Below are positions 43,296 to 55,656 of a stretch of DNA of 64,000 nucleotides, piece after piece; within the stretch, counting starts at the first letter, position 1; the number at the start of each line of letters is the position of its first letter. The notes under the pieces are model-generated. The model saw only the letters and a list, made by a program, of their open reading frames with translations. It was not told where the DNA came from and did no database searches. Source of the DNA: Nigrospora sphaerica (lineage: Eukaryota; Ascomycota; Sordariomycetes; Amphisphaeriales; Apiosporaceae); the NCBI GenBank assembly GCA_018287875.1, contig JAGVVL010000002.1, positions 6,944,001 to 7,008,000 of the forward strand, read 5' to 3'. Made by a program: the position numbers and the translations under genes.

Positions 43296-46147
43296 TAACC
43301 CGGGTTGGAAACACGGCTGCGCTGATGCTGCTGCAGTTGCTGCTGCTCCTGTTGTTGCACGGCGCCGCCGTCATATATCAGACGGGACACTGCATGCGTG
43401 TGACAGGTGCTGCCGCGCCGGCTATCAGTTGGTCCAGAAGCCCCGGTTCATGGGGTGGCCATGTCGGCGGCCGCTTAGGGACGCAATGTGAGCCACAGAA
43501 AAAACAGCGATTGCCTTGTTTTGTTACAGAACGAACGAGACGGGCGGAGCCGACAGTCCCCCGTCCATCCCAGGTGTGTACACACTAGATGCCAGCCCGG
43601 TGGCCAGGGATCCAAGCGGTTCATGGGAGGCAACCAGTCGTCAGTGCGACTAACTCCCTAGTTGTAGTGATAACATCCAGGACCCGACACGAACGCGTCC
43701 TGGGAACGCTGGTGTTTGCCGACGGCCGGTAGAGCACCTTGAGGACAACAGGATTCTGAGAACAGCGGATAAGTAGCCCCCGGCTTCAGTACTTGTACTC
43801 CACTGTGTACATGCGACGGATGCTGTAAATAGAGTCTTTCCAGAAGGTCCTGGATTGCCCGGTGCGACTGTGAAGCCGGGCCTGTGATTGGATGGCTGAA
43901 ACCCCGCCCGCCTATTGGCATCCAATTCTTCCCAGCTCCAACCGTCCATTGTTCGCAGGCTTAGAACTTTACTCGGTGGAACGCAGGTCGTCCGTCTGCT
44001 GGCTGCCGGTGCTTTGGCCTTCTACCCTCCCAATGCCCGGGCAGAGAGGGTGTGTTGGCAGGTACTGTGGCTTCCAGGATGGATGGATGGGTCAATGGGA
44101 ACCTGGTGGCTTACCTGGGCACCCGTTCCAGATGGGATTTTCCTCCAGCCAGGTCGAGCAAGGTTGCCAGGATGGATAAATGGATCCCCGGGCTGGAGTG
44201 GAGCCTCGTAACCGCTGCAACGGATTCGCGAGCGCGTCGCCCGTTCACGAGCGTGCTGGACGTTTTTGGCTTTGCTTCCGCGCAACTACCACCCCCCCCC
44301 CCCCCCCTGGATCCCTTGCCGCCAATGTGCCGCAGTGACGACATGTGCCCACTACCCGAGCGTGTCCGCTGCCTCGGGACCCTCTTCTCGGTGGGCCTTA
44401 ATCATCCCATGATGCCCGAGTCGGACTCATTTCACAGTTCGTCATGTTCTGGACGCCTGTGTCTCTTGCTCTTCTCCTTCCACGCCACGCTCGAGCGCCC
44501 GGCCGTCGGAAAAACACAGGCGGGCAATCCGAAATGCCCCCCACGGCCGGATGGCATGCAGCGCAGCACCCGTGCTCGGGGGTAGTGGTCGCTTGCACCG
44601 TGTGGCTGTGGCTGCCTAGCTCCGCTAGGCTCCTAGTCCCGGCCAGCCGGGTGTGTAACGACCGGGGGCCCCAGGGGATGAAAGGCCTACGACCTTAATA
44701 CATCGTATGCTCATGGTTCAAATTTATGAGCACATCCGTCGCTAAAGGCACCGCCAACCCTGCCGCACTGTCCAACCAGCTGTAGCCGGCCTCCATCTAC
44801 TGGCTTGTCAGTGAGGGAACCGAAAAAAAAGATTGCTGCCGAACATTCAAAGCGAATCCCCCCCTCGCCCGTCGGTAAGGGCGAATCCTGGCGGACGCGA
44901 CCTCTTTCTCTTTGGCCCATCGAGGAACCTTAGCAGGCACTAGGGGCCTGTAGTGTCGGTCCGTTCCCTGCGTTGCTCGACGATCGCTCCAGATGCGGCG
45001 CCCGATCTAGCCACTGTAATCTTGTACCGGCGCAGGCGGTGCTCGCGTACCGGTGCCTAACCCTGGGCCGCTCGTGAACGATGGGTAATCAAGGAGCGGA
45101 TAGAAGGAAGGAAAAAACCACAAGCCCACCGGTCCAGCTGGCACTGGCTGGCTGCCCTGCCCAGCTGCTCGTGGTGGCGGGCTAAAGAGGAGAAAGCGGC
45201 AGACGGGACGGGAGGGCCAGGACGCCGCACACACGGACACCTCCTACGGCACATCCCATGCCTACATGCACAGGTACCCAGTTGCTGGGTTGGGTACTTC
45301 GCTGGCACCAACCAGCTGCAAGTTAACCGCTGGCAACCTGCTGGTTCGGAGCCAGCCATCCAAGTACCCAGGGCGGGAGTGAGGTAGCGGGAGGCAAGAA
45401 GTAGCCCATGATTATCTTCCAGTCTTTCTCTTTCAATCTCCTACGCATTCCCGCTTCTCGATCGTTTTCTTCCTTCTTCTCCGATCCCAACAACCTCATC
45501 AGATAGGTAGTTGCCTTGCCTAGCCCGCTTGAGGTGGTCGCCCGTTGTTCTTATTGTCTATCGTTGCATCTTCTCGTCCCTCGCTTTGCGCACCTAAGCC
45601 GGTGTATTGCTGCTTGCGGGCTTGCCTGCTCGCTCTCCTTCGTTTTTTTTTGGCTGACTGTCTCCTATCCTCAACGTACCTAACCTATTTTTCGTCGTCG
45701 TTCTACTCGCCGTCGTCCTGTCTCTCGTTCTTCGTTGCCCCTATTCATCGTTATTTCGTTAGCTCTCTACCAAACTCCGTTTCGCCGTCCTTTTGCCCAG
45801 GTGAAGCAGGCCCTGGCCTACATACCGGGGGGGTTGCCAACCCCACGCTGCACGCATTCATTCACCTCACTTCATGGCCTGATCCTGGGCAGTGAGTGCA
45901 ACACGATACGGGGGAACACCAACGCAGCTTCCGTTGCCTACTATCCATACCTGTCTGCTCTACATACGCCACCTACCGCTCTCATCCGTCCGCCATCGGT
46001 TCATACATAGAAACAATTGTAGGTACACATCCACTTCTCCTTGACTTGAATCCGCCTCAGGTGTAGTGCCTGGTTCGTCTCCTCCGCCCTCCTCACTTCT
46101 CCGTCTCAGCGGCTCCCGTCCTCGCATTCCACAATACACATGGACAA

Positions 46148-46152
<5 letters not shown>

Positions 46153-46227
<75 letters not shown>

Positions 46228-46400
46228 GAACGCACGAACGCACGAACGCACACGTACGCGCGCGCACACAGACCCGACATACGAACGAATGAATGAACCC
46301 ACGCACGCACGCACGCACGATCCGGACAGCCGAACAGACAGACAGACGGGCTGGCAGGCAGCCAGGACGGGCGCTCATACACACACGCGCGCGCGCAGTC
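46153..46400. repeat. Simple-repeat block: (CA)n, CGAACGCA units, ACGC and ACAG runs
   Basis: A CA tract of about 70 nt (46153-46222) is followed by three CGAACGCA units, a CG/CA alternating stretch, an ACGC run (46300-46318), ACAG units and a further CACACGCGCGCG stretch. Alternating purine-pyrimidine DNA of this kind can adopt Z-form. It lies about 1 kb before the WSC gene start. Confidence 0.95.
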
Positions 46401-47395
46401 ATTCGCCGTACTTCCCGAGTCTGTACTAGCCTCTTGTCTCTCCCCACCCGCCTACTGCAGGCGAAACGCACACCACCAGCCCTGGTTGGCAGCGATACCA
46501 GGGCAGGGATCCATTACGAAGTGAACAGCCGGGATACCTACGCCTACACGACAACTGCGTCCGCCTCTCTCGTACTGCTCGTACCTTGGCCGACCATCCT
46601 GGATCCACCCGTCACCGATCGGCCTTGGCGTCTACGCTCCAGTACTGCGCCGCCGTGCATCCACCACCGCTACCACCCGTCCACTTGCGCACTCAAAGTT
46701 GGGCTGGGCATCCCATCCCGTTCCTGTGCCATCCCATGCACCCATCACCCACCCTACTACCACCACACCACACCTCCCCAGCCAAGTTCGGCCCCAAGTC
46801 CAGTCAACCGGTTTTCTTTTCCTGTCTTGTCGGCCAATAGCACTCCCTGGTTCCCCTGCCTCGCTACTTTTCCCGTCTTCAAGCCGCTTTTGCCTTGGTT
46901 CCTACTGGTGTTGTTATCCCTCTCCCGTCTCTCACCACTTCCTGCCTGCACAATTGTCATCGTGACAAGAGGCATTGCGAAACGTGCGGCCAGGTAGCAG
47001 CCTATCTTTACCCGTCCACCGCTGCCGGCTGCTGCTGTGTATCAACCAGATCGTCGGAATCCCGAGTCTTGGCCATGACCATGCAGCATTAAAGCATCTG
47101 CACTGTTGCTGGCCCGACCCGTGTTCCCTCCACGCATCTGTTGTTGACGCGAGTTGACAGTGAGTGATGCGCTGAACCTGCCTTCCCACTCACTCTGAAC
47201 TCTCGGGAGCGGGAATGGTACTTGCCATTCGTATGCATTTCTGGAGGCCGCATTGTGCCCGACTCGATACCTCTGTCCATAACCTTTCCCACGAACCTCG
47301 CAAAACCGCACCATCTCTATCATCGACACAAATACCGACATGGTTTCTGGGACCTCGAAGCTAATCAACTTTTTAGACTCCCCCTACAGACAACA

Positions 47396-48746
47396 ATGGC
47401 CAAAATGTCGCTGCGATGCTTCACGCCCGTAGCCGGCCTCGTAACGCTGCTGAGCCTGGCAACCGTGGCTGCCGCTCAAGACGTTAACTACTGTGCCTCG
47501 TTCAACACTGCCGATAGCGATCCCAGTAAGTCGCCCCCTGCAAAATGCTCGACGCACCGCGACTTGGATGCTGATGTTGGCTCCAGCCGTGAATATCTAC
47601 CAGTCGTACGGTGCCTGTTTCGACAACTGCAATGGGAAAACCGCCTTCGCCGTCCTCCAGGGCAAGAACTGTTGGTGTACGGACTATTCGCCGGCCAGTT
47701 CTGTCCGTGTATCGATGAGCGACTGCAACGAACCTTGTCCCGGCTTCCCCGCCAACAAGTGCGGTGGTAGTGATGCTTGGGGTTACATACAATTAGGCAA
47801 ACAACCCGCAGGCACCAGAGGTGGTTCGTCGCCGTCTCCCACGCCCAAACCCCAGGTAAGCTGCCCCTGTGCTATGCGCTGGTCTATTTCCTTGTTTTCG
47901 TTGTTTGCGTTGCTTTTGCATTTCGGTCGTTTGGCGTACTCGTGTATTCGCTTCGACGACCATGGCTTAACATGTATATGGTACCTCAGGACCCCGTGAC
48001 TGAGACGGTCCGTAACACTGTCACTATCAGTCCCCCTGCTACTCAGGACGAGAGTCCTTTTACGACTAAGCCAGTTGTATGCCTAGCCATTTCTTATTGT
48101 ATGCCTCGGGAAGAGCGAAGAAGCGTGGAGAAATATGGCGGCCATTGCCGAACGGACTAGCATAGCTAACGTGCCGCAGCCAATATCTGAATCGCCAGAA
48201 ACGTCAACCAAGGGCTCGAACAAAGTGCCTCAGCCCACCACGATGGTATCGACAATCACGCAAGATGGCGGAACGAGACTCCAGACTGTCACCGTATTCC
48301 CCACCCTGCCGACGACGACCGATAGCAGCAAGGCCGACGACGAAGAGCGGAGCTCGGGCGGCATGTCACCTGGCGCCGCTGCCGGAGTTGCCGTGGGTGT
48401 TATCGGGTTTTTCCTGATTGTCGGAGGTATCGCCGTCTTCATGTGGTTCCGGCGGAGACAAAACCAGCAGCAGGCCATGATGGAACACCCGAGCAGCGTA
48501 CGGGGAAGCTCGTCGGGCATGATGGGCACGCCGAGGACCGATATGGCATCTGTATGGGATGGCGACTCGATGGGCCGGAGGAACAGTCGATTCATGCCCC
48601 ACGACCCTCGTATGGACCCGTTCGCCCCCAACATCTACGGCCGATTCGACAACAAGAGTCACGAGAGTGTAAACACGCTCCGGGACGATCAAGACTACTC
48701 GAGGAGAGTGCTCCGAACGACGAACCCCGATCCAGACAACGCGTGA
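47396..48746 (+). CDS. WSC1: WSC-domain cell wall integrity sensor (Wsc1/Slg1 type)
   Basis: Plasma-membrane mechanosensor that signals wall stress through Rho1 to the Pkc1-MAP kinase cascade. Four exons: 47396-47525, 47587-47855, 47990-48076 and 48180-48746, joined in phase to 350 residues. A signal peptide (MAKMSLRCFTPVAGLVTLLS, cleaved after AAA) precedes the WSC domain, whose eight cysteines are all present (CASFN, CFDNC, CWC, CNEPC, KCGG). Intron 1 falls inside this domain. A serine/threonine/proline-rich stalk follows, then a membrane helix (AAAGVAVGVIGFFLIVGGIA) and a basic FRRRQNQQQ junction. The cytoplasmic tail ends RFDNKSHESVNTLRDDQDYS and RRVLRTTNPDPDN, the conserved Rom2-contact type tail of this family. 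The long gene-free DNA upstream suggests a large leader. Which fungal WSC paralogue it is cannot be fixed. Confidence 0.95.
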
Positions 48747-51700
48747 TGTCTTCCTGACTCGACCCGGGCGCGACTGACGTCTTGGAAAACGGCTGATGAC
48801 GAACGCGGCACTCTCTGGAGTGCACCTTTTGGCCACAGCATTTGCATTTTGAGATACCATGACGGCGTTTTTCGAAATCAGCATTCCCAAGCCGCGGCAC
48901 GACGGTTCAGTCCAGCATCGAATAGGCATCACAGCCCACACTGCTGGAAGCGACTGCGTCATGGATCCCGACGTCACGAATACGATGATTCAATTCTCAT
49001 GCGCGGCTTGACGTTGCTGCTGCGATGATGCTTACGCCGGGGTTTAGGCGAGACGGGGAAACAGCATCAACCCATGCGTTGTCGAATTGACGATGGTCCC
49101 ACATACCGACTATGAGTCGCGCTCCGCAAGACTGCGACGAGTGGCAGAGCAGGCGATAGGGAATATAGCACTGGCACACAGGTGGCCTGCTGTCGCCGAG
49201 GATGGTACACATGTACATATAAGGGGGACGCGCTCTATCATGGCGGCTCAGATGTTGCCACGTGTTTTTGGAAGGGCATTAATAGAGAGGCTCTACAAGT
49301 CGGTAACACCTTTGGTGACACTTTGGACTAAACAGGGCTTGCTGCGCCGAAAATTGTGACGCCAATGCTCAGGGTGACGAGGAAGGCAACGGATGAATCT
49401 GTACTGGTCAAGGGCCGTTGCAGGCCGAACCGGGGAGCACTGGTGTGGAAATGAGGATTCTCTCGCAGTTGCATCATGGATGAGACTCTCGGACATGTTA
49501 TTCGCCCTTGGTCGGCGTTCATTCTCTAGGCCGGAGGTATGACTCAATAGAATGCAAATGGCAAGGGACAAGTATTGAGTACCAATGCCCAACAAGTGGC
49601 TGTCTCTGCATCTCGGCAGCCATGCATGTTTGTCCCGAGGTAGGGCGATTCAGGGCCAAGGCAGGGAGAGGAGGGCCGGTTGGTAGGGGAGCAAAGAGGC
49701 TGGCTGGCAGTTGCTTACTGGCTGCCTAAACCGTCCGGGTCGGGAATAGGCAGGGGTTCCACCAACTGTATGGCCGCGCTCCATTCCCCCCGCGGCAGAA
49801 CGGCAGAGGGTGTTGCGTACGGATGCACCGGGGCGGCCGATCCGCCAGGGGCAGACAGTGGTTCTTCCTGGGCTCCAGGCGCACGCAGGATTCGATGGAG
49901 AAAAACCGGAGCCCGAAGGTCCCGGTCGTCGTCCTTTTTTTTCTTCCTTTTTTTGCAGTTTGAGAAGCTGAAGACTTTCCATCATCGTTGATGTATGCCG
50001 CGCCCATCGTGTGCAGGGTTGGTGCTATGAACCCTTACATAGACAAACCCTTAGGGCAAGTCCCTACCTCCCTATGTAAGGGCGGGCAGGTCGTGCCAAG
50101 GCGCGAGGTGTTGTCCCCCCTCCCCTTTCTTGGTAGCGAGTCTACTTCGTATAGAGAGGAGAGAGGGAGGCACATGTGCTGGCTAGGTTAGCAGAGCCGA
50201 CCAAATATGCACTCTCCGTTCCGGAGGGTTCTTTTCAATTGCTCCCTCTACATTGAATTTACGCTTTTCCCCTGGGGTGGAGAGGGCCACAGCCGCGGTG
50301 GGTTGCGAAGGGGCTTGCGTCAAATCATCGCGCCTGCGACGGGACCCGGTGGTTTCTTTTGCCAGCCCCCCCGGGGGCCTGGCTGACGCGTCGGACGGGG
50401 AAGAAGGGAGAGAAGGTTGAAGGTGTGGTGTTGGCGTATGCTCAAGATGTCTAGATGTTCAGGAGGGAGGAAGAAGAGAGCGCAGGAAGACCGCTTCTTG
50501 ATACGTAGCAGCAGCCGCTTCTTGGCCAGCACGCGCGCTCTCCCTCTCCCCGGTCCGAACCTTCCCGAAAAAGCCAAATCACGGCCACTACGTCCCATAG
50601 CCCCGGGACAGTACCAACGGGCAGGCTAAAAGACGCGGTTCCTTCCTCATCTCCGCCGCGACGCCCGCCCTGGCCGAGCCTGCTAGGGCCCCGGGAGCCA
50701 GAACGGCGCTGTCGCGCATAAGGTTACGGGTGCATCCGTCTGGTTGGTCCTGTCGAGCTTGTCGAGCTTGTGTACCCCAGAGGCGTAGCAGGGGATATGG
50801 GCTGAAGAAAGTTCGCCAGAAGCGCGCCACACAACCGGCCCGAGTGGCACGAGGCCCCTCCCCTCATGGCGGAGGGGAGGCGCCCACGTTTGCAATGAAT
50901 TGGGTTTCGGCGAAGCGGCAAATCCCCCAGGCTGGCTGCCCGGCCTACATAACTCTCCTGTGCGCCAGCCCCAGTCAGCGAGACTTTCTTGGCGGAGTTT
51001 GGGTTCGCGTCCGGTCTGCCAACACGTTGTGCCGCGGAAACCCGGATCGCAGCATTCGGCGGTTCCTACGGTGGCACGTGAAAGTCTGGCCGGAAAAACG
51101 GAGCGGGGATAACGGAGCCCGTCCGTCGTCACCGACTTGCGGCTTTCTCGGCTGTGCAGAGCGCACCGCCAGGGGGGGGGGTGGTTCTTATGAACGGCAG
51201 CTTGGACCGGAAACTAGCTCATGGTCTGTAAAAGATAGAAGGGGGGGATGGATTCGTAGGTAGAGCCAGTGTCGCGTGCCGTCCCATGTGGGCAACATAG
51301 TGATTGCATACCGGGCCATGCCATCCATCCCAAGCCGTCGGGCTCGGTTGACTCGCATGGCCACATCATCCCCTCTTGCAGTGGCGAGACGCTGCTAAAC
51401 TCAATGGGCCGAGGCGGCGTCTGGCCTAGGATCCCAGGAGCAAGCCAAAGCATGGGCGGGAAATGGGACGCACGCCCTCCCAAGCTTGCGTCATCTGAAT
51501 GTACATGGATGCTATCCAGTTAGGCAGCCCTTATCCAGGGAGCCAGGACGGGGCCCGGAGTTCGGCAGCGGCGCTAACCTCTCAGTCGTCTTCAACACGA
51601 GACGACGACGGGACGGCATCAAGGCGGTTGAGATGGCGAAGTGGAAGCCGGCACCGAGAGTGGCCCAACCAATGGGGATGAGGGAGAGACCTTACGAGAT

Positions 51701-52848
51701 GCCGTCGAGGAGAAGGGGAGAGAGATAGCGAGGGAGAGGGGGACAGAAAATGAGAAGGGACAGAGACGGCATAGAAGAAAAAAGAGGCAACCTAGGCCCG
51801 GCGGTTTCGTCGGCCGAGCTCAGCCTCCCCCAAAGCCGGTGGTGTGCCTGGAGTTCCCGTCAAGAGCATAATACGGCCTGCAATTTCGGCCGTCAACGCC
51901 ATCCCTGTCATGGGTCCTTCGACGGTGTCCCCAAACATTACAGAAAACTGGCCGCCCCGCCGTCCCTCTCTTACTTCTCCCTTGTGTGCGGCGGGCGTGG
52001 TGTTCGTGGTGATGATGGGTGTTCGTGGTTGCGAGGGTGCCTACTTATGTCCCAGTTGCTTGCGCCTGGCCCCCGAAGCGCGAGGAGACCCCCGCTTGTC
52101 TGAGAAATCGTGCCGACGGAGAACGAGCCTTTAGCCCTGGCGTTTTTCTGGGAGGACCCCCGAAGCACGCCCGGTAGGGTCATTTCCCACGCCCATCCCG
52201 TTCGTTGCCATTTCGCAATCCCCATTTGGGCCCCCCCATCCCCTTCGATCTGCGACCGTTTCGGTTGGGATCGCTGCGAGCCGTCTCTCTCTCACACTCT
52301 TTCCTGCTCATTCCTCTCCTTCCACACCACCACCGCCCCTGCGCCCACCTGCCACTCTTTTTTTTATTTGGTGTGTGTTCTATTTTCTCCTCCTACCCGC
52401 GAAGAAACCTCCGGCCAGCCGTATTCCTTCGAATCGCATTGCGTTGCCCCCATACTTTGGCGCCTCCCCTTTGCGCATTTCGTCCCGCCATCGGAAGACC
52501 CGACGAGGCCAGGCCCAGGCACGCGCGCCCGCCCCGAGTTGAAAGCAAAACACCAGGATCACGAGAACCCGGGAGGCCCGCCCTAACGTTGATTCGCCCA
52601 CCGACCTAGGGAAGGAGGGGACGAAGCGAGGCCACTGCTATCCGCCCCGATTGATCGACCGACCCGGACCCGAACCGATCCACGCTTCCCCGGTTGGCGA
52701 ACGAGCTCGACGCCGGCGACGAGAAGGCGCATGTGACAACCGGCGCACCTTCCCGTTCACGACGCCCACACACCACGGCGGCGACGAAGACGGCAACGGC
52801 AAAGGCAACGGCAACGCTCACGCCGCCGCTGTCGTCCCTTCCCCCAAC
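48747..52848. other. 4.1-kb region without a supported gene
   Basis: Between the WSC and TMEM184-like genes. ORFs up to 177 codons occur but overlap on both strands and carry no domain. Contents: an 11-bp inverted repeat (50032-50082), a G10 run (51172-51181), and a pyrimidine-rich leader before the TMEM184-like start (about 52270-52850). Confidence 0.55.
50032..50082. repeat. Perfect 11-bp inverted repeat
   Basis: CCCTTACATAG at 50032-50042 is matched by its exact reverse complement CTATGTAAGGG at 50072-50082, with a 29-nt spacer that contains CCCTTAGGG. No clear target-site duplication flanks it. It could be a small hairpin, a relic of a miniature transposon, or a protein-binding site. Confidence 0.8.
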
Positions 52849-54667
52849 ATGGTCAACCTCACGTGCAACTCGACGTTGGAGGAGCTGCGAAGTGAGTTGC
52901 CCGCCTCCATCCCGCCGTCCCCAAGGCTTGTCGTCGCCGTTCCTGCATGCCCAGAGTCTTGGGGCCGTGGCGCCAAGAAGCCTAGCTGACCACCCCTTTC
53001 GCACAGTCGGCTCTGAGGCGCACATCGCCGGCCCCTTCACCTTTCACCACCTGGCCCTCATCATCGGCGGCGGCTGCGCCGCCGTCGCCATCCTCACCAG
53101 CTTCTACCTGATATTCCGCCATGCTACCAACTACACCAAGCCCGGCGAGCAGCGCCACATCATTCGCATTCTCTTCATGATCCCCATCTACTCGGTTTCG
53201 GCCTTTCTGTGCATATGGTATTACTGGCACGCCGTCTACTTCCAGGTCCTCAGCGACTGCTACGAGGCCTTTGCCATATCCTCCTTTTTCGGCCTTATGT
53301 GCCATTACATCGCCCCGGACCTGCACGACCAAAAGGTCTACTTCCGCAACATGGCCCCCATCCAGGGCTGGGTCTGGCCCATCACCTGGTTTGCCAAGTG
53401 CTGCGGCGGCGAACGCGGCCCCTGGCGTACCCCCAAGAGCGGCCTGACCTGGTTCAATATTGTCTGGATCGGCATCTACCACTACTGCTTCATCCGCGTC
53501 GCCATGACCATCACGGCCGTGGTGACACAGTACCACGAACGCTACTGCGAGAGCTCCAACAACCCCGTCTTTGCCCACATCTGGGTCATTGTGATTGAAA
53601 GTATCGCCGTGACCATTGCCATGTTCTGCCTGATCCAGTTCTATATCCAGCTGAAGGAGCCCCTGGCCGAGCACCGGCCCTTCCTCAAGGTGCTGGCCAT
53701 CAAGCTCGTCATTTTTCTTTCTTTCTGGCAGTCGGCCGCCATTTCGGTCGGCACCTCGACGCTCGGCATCGTCAAGGCCAACGACGTGCTGCACTATCCC
53801 GACCTCAAGGTTGGTGTGCCGTCGCTGCTTCTCTGTTTTGAAATGGCCGTCTTTGCCATTCTGCACCTGTGGGCCTTCCCCTACCAGCCCTACGTCCCCG
53901 GCGCAAAGCCCACCTTCTACCCCGTCATGGACCCCAGCACCGGGCTCGGGCCGCGCGAGAACGAGCACACGGCCCCGCAGGGCGGGCCCATGGGGATCAT
54001 GGCCATTGTCGATGCCATCAACCTGTGGGATGTCTGCAAGGCCTTTGGCCGTGGCCTCCGCTGGCTCTTCGTCGGCGTTAAGCACCGCCACGCCGACACC
54101 AGCTACCAGATCAAGGACCGCAACAACAGCGTCGACACCAGCTATCCAATGCAGACGTACGGCGACCAGGCCGACCAAAAACCCAACGACAGCCGGCCTA
54201 GCGCCTCCGAGTTCCGCCGGAGCCAGTTCGGCCAGCCCAAGCCGGCGCAGCAGTCCGATGCGCGCCTGCACGAGGCCATCAACGAGGAGAGCGCGGGTCT
54301 CATTGAACACGCCCAGGGCGTGGCGGCCTCGCCCCCGCGCGTCGCCGACAGCCGGCAACCGAGTCCCTACCACAGCCCAGCCCCGTTCGAGGCCCCCGAG
54401 CCGCCTGGGGGACCGGTCGCGCCGGCCGCGCCGGCCTTCCAGGCCTACCAGCCGTACCCCTACCCCGAGCACGACGGGGGGAACGGGGGACACGCCATGC
54501 CCGCCATGCCCGCCTCGCCCGGGCATGCGCAGGGCGCCGGCACGTCGGGCTGGGTCGAACCCTCACCACACAGCGGAGACGGCAGGTCCAATCCGCGCTC
54601 TTCGACGCAGGTCAAAGTAGGCAACGCCCTCTGGGGCGACCAGGGCCCCCCAGGCATGGCCATGTGA
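52849..54667 (+). CDS. TMEM184/DUF300 (OST-alpha-like) multipass membrane protein
   Basis: Belongs to the organic solute transporter alpha/TMEM184 family; fungal members localize to internal membranes and their substrate is not known. Two exons: 52849-52891 and 53007-54667 (115-nt intron, GTGAGT to GCACAG), giving 567 residues. Exon 1 encodes MVNLTCNSTLEELR with an N-glycosylation site. The core has about seven membrane helices: HHLALIIGGGCAAVAILTSF, RILFMIPIYSVSAFLCIWYY, DCYEAFAISSFFGLMCHYIA, the WFNIVWIGIYHYCFIRVAMT region, AHIWVIVIESIAVTIAMFCL, VLAIKLVIFLSFWQSAAISV, and VGVPSLLLCFEMAVFAILHL, followed by WAFPYQPYV. The 190-residue tail is proline- and glutamine-rich and likely cytosolic. 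A 514-codon ORF on the opposite strand is a GC-bias shadow. The family call is firm; the transport role is inferred. Confidence 0.93.
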
Positions 54668-55656
54668 ACCAAGCGGAGGGGAGGAGGAGGGCGAAAAAAG
54701 TCCGATGAAGAGAAGCCGTTTCATCGGCAAGTTTACTTTCACAACCCAAAAACGTAATGAACGGGCGGGCTTTTCTTTGCATTTGGCCCGCATAGGGCAA
54801 CAAGATACCTCGGGTAATTCTGCGGCCGGATACCCCCTCTTTATATAACGGCGTTCCGGTATCTACAGAACAAAGTAGGCAAACTGGTCTTGATCAATTG
54901 AATTGAGATTACGACAAATTCGCAGCCGAGGGCACGAGCACGACGTCGAAACCAGGCATGTCGTAGGGGTGTCGTGAGGGTTGAGCTGCTTGGCATATGG
55001 GGGGAACTCATGCTTTATTAACGCCCTTGCGCGCGCCCTCTGGCCCCCAAGGCCTTAGCGGATCTCACTTGTCTTTTGCCATCCACGGTGGCACTGTATA
55101 CAAACAGTTGGCGAGGCTGGGTAGTAGGTATGACCTGGCAGTACCAATACCCTTCTCCCCAACCTAGTTTCCACGCGTCCTACGACTGGTACGTATTTTG
55201 TACAAAATATGACGGGATAAAAACAAAATTACAACGCCCCTTCCTTAAAACGCCGCCGATGTGTGGGTATCATTGTGCGCCAGCCATCTCATGTCGAAAT
55301 ATCGTGGGTGGAAAGGGTGTCGTGAATGCGCCGCAGCCGTAACGGGGAGGATGCCTGCCCAGGGTCAAGTTCATGGCTTGTTTTGGTGGTGGAATAAAGG
55401 GGTGAAGGCGCCGCTGCCCCTCGCAAAAAAGCCCGTTTCTCGGTTGTGGAGATTGTTGGTATTAAACATTTGCTGTGCGAAAAAAAAAAAAAACTGACGA
55501 TGCTGCTTGCTGCTGTTGTGGAAAAGAAGCGCGGGAGAAGGCCACCGGTCTTTCTGCATTCTGTCCAGCGCTTCGCCCCAACACTCGTACACGACGCCAT
55601 GTACAGAGTCGGCAACGGTCCCATATCCGGCTAGCGAGCCGCCGTGGTTGGCACCG
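54668..55656. other. Convergent spacer between TMEM184-like gene and THO2
   Basis: 3' regions of two converging genes. AT-rich from about 54840, with an A12 run near 55480-55492. No gene is supported. Confidence 0.7.

Larger units (their letters stand above)
39422..47395. other. 8-kb region without a supported gene
   Basis: Between the kelch gene and the WSC gene, no frame over about 230 codons and none with recognisable domains is present. Holdings include a palindrome-rich patch (42960-43170), a 17-nt tandem repeat (43257-43295), a C16 run (44292-44307), a short hairpin near 44706-44730, and simple repeats at 46150-46400. From about 45400 to 47395 the DNA is pyrimidine-rich, which fits a long promoter and leader for the WSC gene. 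A small minus-strand ORF at 40932-40675 with a hydrophobic N-terminus could be a secreted peptide but is weak. Confidence 0.55.

Noticed and set aside
46093..46471. Cys/Val-repeat ORFs on the minus strand
   Set aside because: They are translations of the (CA)n microsatellite block.
52982..54526. 514-codon minus-strand ORF opposite the TMEM184-like gene
   Set aside because: It mirrors a well-supported multipass protein; its glycine/valine/arginine-rich translation is what GC-rich third positions produce on the opposite strand.
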